Shown here: piece by piece, positions 47,751 through 59,130 of the stretch | Position numbering within the stretch: position 1 is the stretch's first letter | Layout of the letters: every line of letters begins with the position of its first letter | Origin: Sipunculus nudus | Taxonomy: Eukaryota; Annelida; Sipuncula; Golfingiida; Sipunculidae | Assembly (NCBI GenBank): GCA_026874595.1 | Contig: CM049316.1 | Coordinates: 12,762,839-12,826,838 of the forward strand | Direction: 5' to 3' | DNA: 64,000 nucleotides | Notes under the pieces: model-generated | Told to the model about the DNA's origin: nothing | The model's database searches: none | What the model saw: only the letters and a program-made list of their open reading frames with translations | Position numbers and translations under genes: made by a program

Positions 47751-49726
47751 ATGACGCGAGTGGGGAGTGTAACGTTAATATCCATCGGACTGTTCATGAT
47801 TTTATTTCAAGAAGCACACGGTACGTCTTTTTTCTTTACGTCATCACTTCCTTGTCGGGAGAGGCCTGCAGGGTTGAGGGGTGGGGAGTACAATTTCAGT
47901 CTTGGTGAAACACAGGTCGGACTCTCCAGTGCTGGACACGACTGCGTGGAGTATATACCCCGGAGCGGCATCAGGGAAAGGTGGTCCGGCTTTAATGTCC
48001 GCTCTCAGGGTCATGACCCCCTAAGTGGTGAGATTGCTCTCCAACTTAACACCGGAAGAGATGGAAAGGTCACGGTCGCGCTGGGCCCCTTGTGTCCAGA
48101 GGTTAAATGTGACCGACCAGCACGCGCGCTCTGGTGGGAAGCTCATCCCAAGCATGGTCTTGTAGGTCCTTTTGCACAATATGAAGACCGGCTGTACTAC
48201 GTGGTTCAATATGACCCGAGCCAGTTAAATGAGACGTCTGTCAACGAGACTACACAAAGCTACAACGAAACTACAGAACTCGTGGAGCTTCGGTACCTGT
48301 CTGGCTGCGAGGCACTTCTTCCCATGAAAAACAGAACATTTAATTTTGTGCAGTGTTCAAAAACTATTGGTATTCTAGCCACAAATTTCCGCCCGTCTCA
48401 CCTAGGCGGATATTTCACGGCGACTAATGGCATGACGGCAGTACAAACGGCTGCTGGGCATAATTTCTTTATGCAGCTTGCTTTTGTAAGCCAGACTGGA
48501 ACTATCTCATCTTTTCAGCTTCTCTCAATGTCAGATAGAGGACAATATACACATCTTTACGACACGCAAATTATTCCTTCTTCTTCTAAGCAGAACCATT
48601 CTTCCAAGGAATTTATTTCATACACCAGAGAAAATACAAACAGAGTGGGCGATGTGTTATACAACTATCGTAACCTATTAAAGACTGAGAAAAACAAGCG
48701 GAAGAAAACTAAAAGATCTGTGAGGGTTGATGATCTAGGTAGCGTGGAGATGCCCTTGCATTCTCTTCTCATGCCAAAGGATGAAAGAGTCAATGAAAAG
48801 GTCGATCAAGTCGAACATGGGTACTCCGTGGCGACTTTACGTCGTGTGGGCGGATTCGGGAAGGTAACATACCTCACTAACTGGTTGTGTTGGTCTGTCC
48901 TGACACGTGTACTGTGCGGGTATTGGGACGGCTACACAGTCACACTAGTGAAAGAACTTGTCAACCTGGCAGAAGTTCAGGCCGCAGGGCTCTGCACAGG
49001 TAAATATTGTCTAATCCACAGTCTCTAACAGTCGCGCAGAAAACGTACTATGACAAAAGAAAAGGTTATCCTAAACATTGTGATTATATGTTATCGGATC
49101 AACGGTAAAATTAATTCATTTAAACACTGACATGGGGGAAATACATTAATTGAGGGCTGTTGTGTAAAGCTTTTAGACCACACCCAGAATAAAGAATTAT
49201 TGATTAGAAGATGGTTCCATTAGCATGGAACAATATTTAAGAACTCGCTTAACATTTGTTTCGAATCAATGGTTTAAAAAAGACGGCATACGAAGATAAG
49301 AACTTTATCATGGTTATGCGCTCACTTGGTTAAAATTAGTTCTCTTCCAGGCAGATATAATCCATATAAAAAATTCTTCTTGTAGGAAGTAACCCTACAG
49401 AAGTGATTTTTACAAGCATTTTACTGACCCAGTCCATTGGAAACACAAGTCTTTACTTCGCGTGCCATGAGCTGGGTCACGAGACCCTGGAGGCAGGTCA
49501 CGTGATCAGAGCACAGGATGGGACCAAAGAGCTCAACAAATTCACTAGCGACGGATATGGTATTAAGGCAGACGACATGTTCTTTGCAGAAAAAATGTCA
49601 CAAACTTGTTTTGACTCTCCGACCCCTCCTTCTCCTGACTGGGGATCTTCAGCAGGAATGGAAACTACTTCATGTTCATTGATAATTCTTAACATATTTA
49701 TATCATTTTTATCTGTGATCGTGTGA
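47751..49726 (+). CDS. gene C: secreted, probably GPI-anchored protein of unknown family
   Basis: Two exons, 47751-48999 and 49386-49726, join in phase 1 (ACAG|gtaaat ... tgtag|GAAGT) and encode 529 residues. A signal peptide is clear (SVTLISIGLFMILFQEAHG). Three N-glycosylation NET/S-type sites are clustered (LNETSVNETTQSYNETTE). A polybasic stretch KNKRKKTKRSVR near residue 325 looks like a proprotein-convertase site. The C-terminus, small residues SSAGMETTS followed by LIILNIFISFLSVIV and stop, fits a GPI-attachment signal. Exon 2 holds CHELGHETLEAGH, which contains an HExxH core, but the third His is one residue off the metzincin spacing. I do not recognise the family. The protein should act at the outer cell surface. 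Its truncated copy lies at 15,908-16,530. Confidence 0.82.
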
Positions 49727-50163
49727 AAATTGTACTTATCTCCAGAGGGACCACAACTGACCCAGAGGTCGTGACGGTCATCCGATATTTTATATCAGAG
49801 TTACTGCATTTTATTCGTTTAATGTGAATTACTGTATTTCTTACCATAAAGGATTCTGAGATCTGTAGGAATGAATTGTCCTGCTGCGTCTGTATCTGCA
49901 GATTGTCTGTATTAAGTTATAACTTTATTATCCAATTTTATTATTTTTAAACAACTGACAATGAGATTTTGTGATGGAAACATGTAGTCAGATTATGTAG
50001 TCAGACCTATTTGTAAGAATATTTGTAAATGTGCAAATACAAGATCTAAATTATTACCTCTTCATCGTTACCCATCTTTGTCGACAGTAAAAAAAGACGT
50101 CAGGACGTGTACCCAGAATTTTGACATGCGACCTGTGACATCCGGGTCAGGTGTGTACGAAAA

Positions 50164-50687
50164 ATGGCAGCTCAAATGAGCGGTTTCGGGAAACTGGGAG
50201 AAATTAACCTGTCTAGGTTCGACAAGGGAGCAGAGATGCGAGACGAACGTACAGGATAACGTACAGGCGCGACTCAATCTGCGGATATAGTTTGTTTCTG
50301 GTAAATTAAGAGTGGAATAATTTTGGGCGGAAACACGCCAAAGTCCTCATATATATTTACAGACTAAGTCGACTTACGTGTATGAAAGTGTGCAAATAAT
50401 ATTGGTAGAGGTCTTAATGATGTTACTTTGATCATTGGTCAGTTATTTCACAAATTATGTAGTGTCTGATTGTGGACAAAAATTCACATTATGTAGTATG
50501 CAAATAAAACCAGCTAATTATCAATATTTAATATAATAAATTTGAAATTTAAACTATTTTTTAATTAAAATTTTTACATCAAACTCCTTTTTAAATTTTT
50601 TTTTGTCTTTTAGACAACCGGCTACCCGATGACCCTTTGTTCCTTCCGAGGTTAGCAGAGTTTTTTAAACATGCTCACAAAGAGTAA
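50164..50687 (+). CDS. gene E: small two-exon gene, 52 residues
   Basis: Exon 1 is 50164-50248 and exon 2 is 50614-50687, joined in phase 1 through GAAC|gtacag and a strong acceptor (TTTTTTTTGTCTTTTAG). The product begins MAAQMSGFGKLGEINLSRFD and ends DDPLFLPRLAEFFKHAHKE. It is acidic-basic mixed, has no signal peptide or membrane segment, and probably ends in an amphipathic helix. The ATG has a good context (AAAATGG), and AATAAA lies 113 bases after the stop at 50800-50805. Without splicing the exon 1 frame ends after two further codons. The short frame makes chance possible, but phase, splice signals and poly(A) signal agree. The family is not recognised. Confidence 0.5.
50503..50508 (+). 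terminator. candidate poly(A) signal for gene C
   Basis: AATAAA lies 777 bases after the stop codon of gene C and before exon 2 of gene E. Using it would mean gene C transcripts overlap gene E exon 1. Confidence 0.35.
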
Positions 50688-50707
50688 GGCGTCTCCAAGC
50701 TGAAAGC

Positions 50708-50713
50708 TTTATT
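50708..50713 (-). terminator. candidate poly(A) signal for gene D
   Basis: TTTATT on the plus strand is AATAAA on the minus strand, 508 bases after the stop of gene D. Confidence 0.4.
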
Positions 50714-50799
50714 GCGAGAACAAATTAAAATAACTGTGTCCGTGTAAACATATATACCCGTGAAATTAAACTATAAGTACATATATATTGCGGTCCTTG

Positions 50800-50805
50800 A
50801 ATAAA
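50800..50805 (+). terminator. candidate poly(A) signal for gene E
   Basis: AATAAA lies 113 bases after the gene E stop codon. It is about 90 bases past the minus-strand signal of gene D, so the two 3' ends would overlap. Confidence 0.4.
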
Positions 50806-51220
50806 AATTTACAAGTCTAAGTCACTGAAAGACCATGCATCTTCTGTAAAATAATATCAGTCTCTGTATAGATTACACACCTCGCTTATAAAGGTTATTT
50901 CTATGAGTTAATTACGCTAATTACGTATAAACTGTGCCTGAGTAAAGGTCCTACACCCATTCCCAAAACATGTTTCCACAAGAATAACGATAAATTTAAA
51001 ATACTGATACCGATCATTTTCATCAGTGCTTTTTTCATGACTTGGTTTATCCTCTTTTTTCCTGTCATATAAGCTGCATATATATTTTAATAGTTTGGTG
51101 TTTTATCACGTGATAATCCAATACCTCCAATCAGAAGGCCGGAGTCTTAGTTGTGCCTCTGCCTAAATATTTAAATGAGCAGGAGCCATGTTTAGCCGAT
51201 CAACTCTCATGTTTGTCCTT

Positions 51221-54200
51221 TTATCTGTACACTTTTCTGGACAAGAGTGGAGCTGGCCTAATTTCACTGATGTAAGGTCTGAGGTCGCGGAGTTTTAGGA
51301 ACACGTGATCTTCCATGTGCACTCGGTGACCTTGGTCAGCCAACATCTCGCATGCCTCGCACAAATCGAAGTCCCAGCAGTTACTGTAGATAAAAACAGG
51401 AACGTCAGGTACGTTAAATTGTGACTGCAGCTAACAACCTCATAGAAATCCTTATTATACAATGTAACCTCAAAAATTAATTTCATAATTTAATTCACAA
51501 TATAGTATATGATCTGTTCTATTGTAATTTACAAAGCAAAATATCGGCCTTGTAAATAAAAAGCCCGACGTATTGCAAAGTATCTGAGCAATATATTTAT
51601 TTTATTGTCTGAGAGCACAGTATTTTTTCACAAAGTCTATAAACTGTAGGGACGGTGCCTACTCCTTTCCGACACAGGTTCAAGCGCACGTTAGGAAAAC
51701 GACTCACCCACACTTATAGCGTATGCCATCAATCTGTTCATTGCACAGGTCACAGAATGCACCCATCAGCCCTCTCATGTCACCTGACGAAAACAAACAG
51801 TAAACTTTGAAAGGCATACACTTAAATATAGGGCCTAGCCTACAAAACCATGTGAATTATTTGTCCATATTTGCTGTGTATGCACACTGGTAGTCAGCAC
51901 ACATCAGTGGCCTTGTATATGGAAGACCCCGAATGTTGCTTCTATATAATTCATCGATATGCGTCAATATTAAGTGTGATGACCTGTCGACCTAAAGGCA
52001 CGAGCTTATAAGGCCAAAAAATAAAGGTATAGTTCTCAGGCACCGCCCGCGTCAATTTTATATCCCCGCATCAAAATTTTTATTTTAATTTTCATCCTTC
52101 AAGAAGATAAAATATATATATATAATATAATTTTGATAATATTTCCTTTGTTATGAACTGATTTTACCTGTTTAGCAAAGATTTTCTGTTATATAGTCAT
52201 GCTTTTTCTTGATCATATGGCTATTTTATAGAAACATACAATAAAAAGGGAAAAAAAAAAAAAAAATCGCCCGCCCGCACTGATTTCTGAAAAAGTGCCT
52301 TAGAAACATACCTCTTTTTTGGCCTTGGATGTTGTTATCTTAACACATTGCAATGCACACCTCTATCTGGTACCTAGGCCATATGATCACCGTGAATAGT
52401 GCTCTTTTATTTAACAGACAGGTAATATTTCCATATATTTAAGAATACACCACCTGATGGAAGCGTCTGCCATTTTACACGACTTGTCTGTAATACATGT
52501 ACACATTTTCATTTATACTTTCTTTCACTCACTAATTTTCTGGAAATCAACCCCAAGTGACATCCGGAACGTGCTATGGAATACTGAATATCAGTTTGTT
52601 CAGGCAAGGACCCTCTTAACCTCGGACCTCTGAGCGCTACGGGTAGGCGGTTTTAATCTTTAACATTTGTTCCCATGAACTATTCAGTCCTTGTTACGGG
52701 ATTAAACTTATAAAAAACTAGTTCTTCATCAGGTGTCGCCATTTAGATTCTGCTAGATGCAAATGATCCTGTATTCACATCTTAGTCCGGATCTTTTGAT
52801 TGAAACATCAGTTCTTTTTTGATAATTGCACACAAACACACGAACCGTCACCCAAGTCATTCTAAATGTGCTGCCATGTAGACTGGTGCACGTGTTATAT
52901 AACGTTTCCGTATATTTGCAAAAGTTTCCAAAAGACACCGAACAAAGAATGAAAAGGGACAGGGAACGAATCTTTATATGTGACGTACCTGGCCCTTCTT
53001 TGAAGATATTACGCAGTAACAGAGGTTCTCTGACACCAGACAGGTTAAAGCTGGCCATTGGCGCTGCACGACGAATCTTGACAAACACGTGATCAGGGTC
53101 GTGTGCTCGTCCGTCTCTTCCTTCCTGCGCCTCACAAGTCTCACACAGGTCAAAGTTCTCACAGTTTCTTCAATGTATTACGATATCGATGTCAGGTTAC
53201 GTTGGTGGTACATATCATCATTAATTTATTTTTTAAATTGGAAATAACGTTTTTTTTAATGGGTTTGTAAAGATAAACAAGGAATAAAAGTAATGAACAG
53301 TAACGTAAGGATGTGTGTTCCAAAACTGAAACATGGCAGTCTTGTCTACGTATGATGGTCATGGCGACTTATTCGAGATATGTGGCCATTACAGAATCAT
53401 GATTTTAATTAACACAGCCTTTCGTGCTAAAAGACTGAGCGAGATTGCGCAAAGAATTTCCCCGGCGGTCAACCCGCTGGCCTATTCTCACCAGGCGTTC
53501 ATATATTTGTTTCAAATTATAGGCCTATCCCTTTCACACTCAGCTATAAGTTTACGTAAGTGAATCAAAATGTATATATAGGTAAGTCACATTACGTGGT
53601 AAAGTTTTTTAAATCATTATGTATATGGCTGAAAATAATCACTTGAAATATGATGCCATGATGTATGATATAATCAGGGGCGTAGCCAGGATTTAGGGAG
53701 GGGAGGGGGCCATGACCAGTGGCGGACCCAGAAATTCGAAAACCGGGGGGGGGGGGGGGGGGGCGCGCTAATATGCATGTGTGGTACGTAGTATTATTAT
53801 TATTACTATACGTCATATAATTTTGTGTATGAAACTATAGCTTTCTTAAATTTTCAATAAAGAACCATGGTTTCATTAAGGTTACTTACACGTACTTGGA
53901 GAGGGTACAGGAGGGGGATACCCCCTCACATATTGAGAAATATTTTGAAAATGAACCGTCAAGAGGACATTGTGAGGCAATTTTCACAATAAAAATTATG
54001 ATTTCCTGTTCCTGTAAAACTGTTCCCTTTTGCCTTTACGTTATGTAGTCAAATTGTAGAGAGGTTCAAAATTTCATATTTATATTTCTTCAAAATTACG
54101 ATATAAAATTTCAATCGTTTTTAACATGTTAAAGTCAATGGCGCAAAGGCGCATTTACGTTTATAACTTGCAAAATATTATCTTTTAAACGTAATGCTCA

Positions 54201-54611
54201 GAGTGAAATCACTGATATGTTGAAGTCTTATGTTAAACTTTGCATTATCCGGGGTCGGTGGTCCCGACAGCACACAGGACTCCTAAGAGCACAGATCGCG
54301 AGTTCGAGTACCGGTATCACCAGAGGGGCCGTGATATTGTTCACGGTCGACTCCAACGAGAACCTAGTTGCCTGCAGTTGTTCTGCAGCTGTTTATAAAT
54401 ATCCTCATCCCAAACTAATGAGTTTGCAAGTAATAAACTGCAGATAAATTAAATAAAATCTAATTGCTAATTAATAAAAAGAAATATGAAAAATGAAAAT
54501 TATCACGAATATTGGGAAATTAGGTAGAACGAGAGATATTGAAGCTCGAAAGGGGGGCCGCGTCGGAGGCGCCCCTTCTGGATCCGCCACTGATAGCAAA
54601 GGCAACTTAAT

Positions 54612-54685
<74 letters not shown>

Positions 54686-57600
54686 CATTATTAGACTTAG
54701 TGAAATTCTGAAAGGACGGCGAGTACTGCATGCGACCAGGGGGGGGGGGGGCATGGCCCCCTGCGCCCCCCCCCCCTTGGCTACGCCCCTGAATAATACA
54801 CTTACCCGCATTTGTACCGCACGTGGATTATGTCTTCGTGACACCAGTTACAGATGGCGTCAAGACGGGTTGTCTCCCTCTGAGGAGTAACAACTATAAC
54901 AACAAACGAAGAGCCAATGGAAATAATACATATTAGCTATCAATATCAAAACAGATTAAAGATTATTATCTTCCTCTTTTGGCATGTAAGTAATATCTTG
55001 AAAATGGAAGGTTTGTGATGAAAAGTTTCGCTTGAAAATACATACATATTCCTTTTAAAGAAATGGTTCCTGTGACCTTGACCTTCGAGTCTTGGACCCT
55101 GAAATCGACAAGGTTTTTACTTTAGTGGTGAGCAATATATAAGTTAATTTTGAAACAAACTAAACTGGAGTTATAATCTGGAAACTAATTTGTTAACAGA
55201 TGGCCCCTGTGACACTGACCTTTGACCTTGTGACCCCAATTTGTTATGCTCTCCTTGGGGGTACTTACGAGCTCCATAGCTCGGAGGTTATAGGTCGCAG
55301 TGACCTAATTTCAGGTTTCCTAGGAGATTTTTTATGGCCCTCCCAAGAATTTTAGTTACAGGCTTCTAGGGTCAGCGGTCACGATTTGTGCCCTACTAAC
55401 GTACGGCCGGACGAACAGACGCCAGACGGACGACGGACAAAGAGCCATATCTATACCTCAGTTGACTTAAGTCAGTCAGCTGAGCTAAAAAATTCAGAAA
55501 GGCTACTTTGCCAAAAAATGTGCATTTTTTCTGGTATTCAGACACTTAAGTAAGGATGAACCTGGAATTATGGACAAAATAAATTTAAACAAACATGGCA
55601 GAGGCTTGCATTCCTCACCGCGGATCACATTTGAACCAACTAGATGTGTCGGAACGACACGAATGCCCCCACCTAGAGCAAAATAGAAATACTTGTTAAA
55701 TTTTGTAAAATTTCCAGTTCAGGAGCTGTCATATGGTCAAAAGTAGGTCAACTTGGAAAAAATACAAACTCGATCTGTAACGGGTCATTATCAAGCAACA
55801 CACCAATATTCAGGCCAGTATCTGCAGGCATTGTGAAAAAAGTCCAGACATGTGCATTTTTCGTAAAAATTTCTATTTTCCATGTTTAGGATCTGTCATA
55901 CGGTCAAAATAGGTCAACTGGGATGAAACGCGAACTCGATCTGTAAGTGGTCATTATGCGCCAACAGACCAAAAAATAGGCCAGTGTCTGTATGCATTGC
56001 ATTGCGGAACTAGAATATTAGCAAAAGCTGATAATCAGTTATAAATTTAAATTGGAGAGGCAAGTACCATGTTTCATTACAATCCACCAAATGCTTCCTG
56101 AGAAATGAGCTCTTAAGTTTTTTTTCTATTCTAAGCTCTGTGGCCTTGAAAAGTAGGTCAGATCACCCAAGTTTGAACTGGACCATGATTTTGTAAATAT
56201 GCAATAGCACTGAAGAAATGAAGTTCCTGTGTTGAATACCTTTGGAGATATCCTGCACAAAAGGCCAAAATTGAAAAATTTTGAAAAAAAATCATTAAAA
56301 ATTCATAAACTGTAGGTGGCGCCACCAAAATTGTGCAGCACGTACAGAACATCAGTCCCAATGACCATAGTAAGTTTTGTGAAAATCCACACGATGGTTC
56401 TTGTGATATCAGCTTCTAAGTGTTTTTCTATAATCAGCTGTAAAACAAAGAAAAATGGTCAAGGTCACCCATCTTCGAACTTGACCAAGATTTTGTTCAA
56501 ATACATCTTTACCGAAGAAATGAAAATTCCTACGGCGAATCCTTTAAGTGATATCCTTCTCACAAGGCCAAAGGTGAAAAAATCGATAGAAATTCATAAA
56601 AAATCCGAAATTGTAGATGGCGCCCCCAAACTTGTGCAGCATGTACAAACCATCAGTCTCAATGATCATTATAAGTTTTATGAAAATCCACACAATGGTT
56701 CCTGAGATATAAGCTTCTGAGTGTTTTTCTATAATCAGCTCTTAAATGTAGAAAAAATGGGTCAAGGTCACCCATCTTCAAACTTGACCCAGATTTTATC
56801 AATATACATCTTCACTGATGAAATAAAATTCCAACGACGAATCCTTTAAGAGATATCCCGCTCATAAGGTAAAAGTTAACTGACGCCGGACGGACGGACG
56901 GTCAGGTTGGGTGACGACAATGGCCCATCAGCCTTATGTTCAGGAGCCGTCAAACGGTCAAAAATAGTTCAACCTCGACGTAACTGGTCATTATCTGCCC
57001 ACGCATAAAATAATCAGGGCAGTTTCTGCAGGCATTGCAAAAAAAAGTCCGTACATATGCATTTGTTATGAAAATTTCTATTTTTTTTAAAGAAATTTTC
57101 TATGTTCAGGAGCCGTAAACGGTCAAAATAGGTCCACCGGGACGATTCGCGAACTCAATCTGTAAATCTGTAACTGGTCATTATCTGCCCACATACCAAA
57201 AATCAGGGCAATATCTGCAGGCATTGCGAAAAAAAGTGCGTACTCTGTTCATTTGGTAATGACAGATGACGGACATGGGTAAAACTATGCCCCGGCCACT
57301 TTGTGGCGGGGGGCATAAAAAGACGGTTTTTATATAGAGCATCATGCATTTCACTTACATTTACTTAAAAATTATTGAAACATTATATACCTTGTTGAGT
57401 TTCTTTCCCTTCTTGTTTTGAACTTCCAGCACCATCAACTTCTGTCACTGAAATTTCAATATTATACATTAATTAAACATCATGCAAAACATTTTTCACT
57501 TAAATGAAGTATATATGCATTACAGCAAGATTCTATTGCATTGTCTCCTACAATAGGTTTGGATACTTTGGAACAACGAGTCACTACGGATAATAACACC

Positions 57601-59053
57601 CTATTAAAACCCATAGTGTTCAACTAAAGTCACTTGACCTTGGAAGGTCAGCAAAGGGAAAACATTTGCACCTGCTGTGCCTTAGGTGTGACCTGCAAAT
57701 TTGCAATTCAGGCCCAGTAATATCTTACTATTACAGACCTATTTATTTCCTCAATCTTAATTTTTAATTTTCATTATTTATAAAATTAAAAACTTACTAC
57801 AAAAAAAATTAGCTTTCGTTCATTTTATTTATCGTAAAAAGCGTATTTATTCTTTTCTGACAATATTGATTTAGCGAATTATGATAAATAGTCGGTATAC
57901 TTTCAAAGCGGAACAAGAAGAATCAAATTAATAGATTTTTACGTGACGAGGTTTTACGACTTTGATTTGGCACAAACTCTTTGTTCTATTCAGTGTGAGC
58001 ACCATAACAGAACTACGTATTTAAACAGAGATAATATCTTAACCTGTTGGTGGCTGATATATGTTCCTTGCCAGCAGCGGATTTTTCCTGCCTGTTGCGT
58101 CATACGTGGCGTATGAAGTATGGCGACGTATCTTGATGAACACGTGATCTTGCGGATGAATACTCTCCTCCGAACCTTCAAGGTCTTCACATTCTTCACA
58201 AAGGTCATAATCCTGGCAGTTCCTACACGTTTTCAAAATTAGCAAACTCATTATATAAGTTATATAAGTAAGACGAAGATCACTGGCCCCACTTTCAAGT
58301 TGATAGTAATCTGTAAGACTTCTAAGGACAATGAAAATTCTCTCTTTGTATAAAATAATTTAACATAATAATTTATTTACACTAACGTATACCCCTTCAT
58401 TCCAGGGATGACGATTATGATATTTATGTTAACGTTACTTGGCTGACTATATGATATTTACGGTAACGTTACTTGGCAGACTATACAATATTTACGGTAA
58501 CGTTACTTGCCCACATTTGTAGCGTGTCCCAGTGATCCTTTTACGACATCTGTCACAGACGGCATTCATCTGAACAGGCGCTGTCAATAAAAACACAGAT
58601 AGATAGATATTTAGTCAGAGACTACATAAACCTCCGTCATGATGTTAGCTACAACTTTCCACGTTTTTCCATGAAAATAATGCTAGGGTTTCCAGTCTGG
58701 TTCACAGACAAGCCTGAAGGAGGTATAAAATATACATAAGTAAATAAGAATGCTACAATTTATTCAGAGATCGGTACATCAATCGATGCCGGTGATTATC
58801 GAAGGCTCTGACAGGAACTGCTAGCATTAACAGATAAACTCTCGATTAAAATATACTAAATGGTAAAGGTATAATCCTTTCCTTTAAGCTGCATTAAATG
58901 AAATCATAAGAATTAAAAGCGTTTTGGTTCAACCAAATCTCCAAACAAAATTCTCATAAAATAACTACAGATTCTGCTGGCTTCTTCAACTATTCATGTG
59001 ATGTAACCTGCACGGCTACTAGTATCGATGAAACTGATAAATTTAAAACCCAG

Positions 59054-59130
<77 letters not shown>

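Noticed and set aside
49448-49500. Gene C as a confirmed zinc metalloprotease
   Set aside because: HELGH is present, but the third ligand spacing is off by one and no Met-turn or pro-domain cysteine was seen; kept only as an observation.
52753-53092. Overlapping frames on both strands at the ZZ2 exon
   Set aside because: Only the minus-strand frame with the ZZ cysteines joins in phase with neighbouring exons; the others are shadows.
57391-57447. Joining exon 4 of gene D to an exon starting at 54,879 (cctcag|AGGGAG)
   Set aside because: The phase gives a stop within seven codons; the upstream acceptor at 54,893 (ttatag|TTGTTACTCC) keeps the frame.
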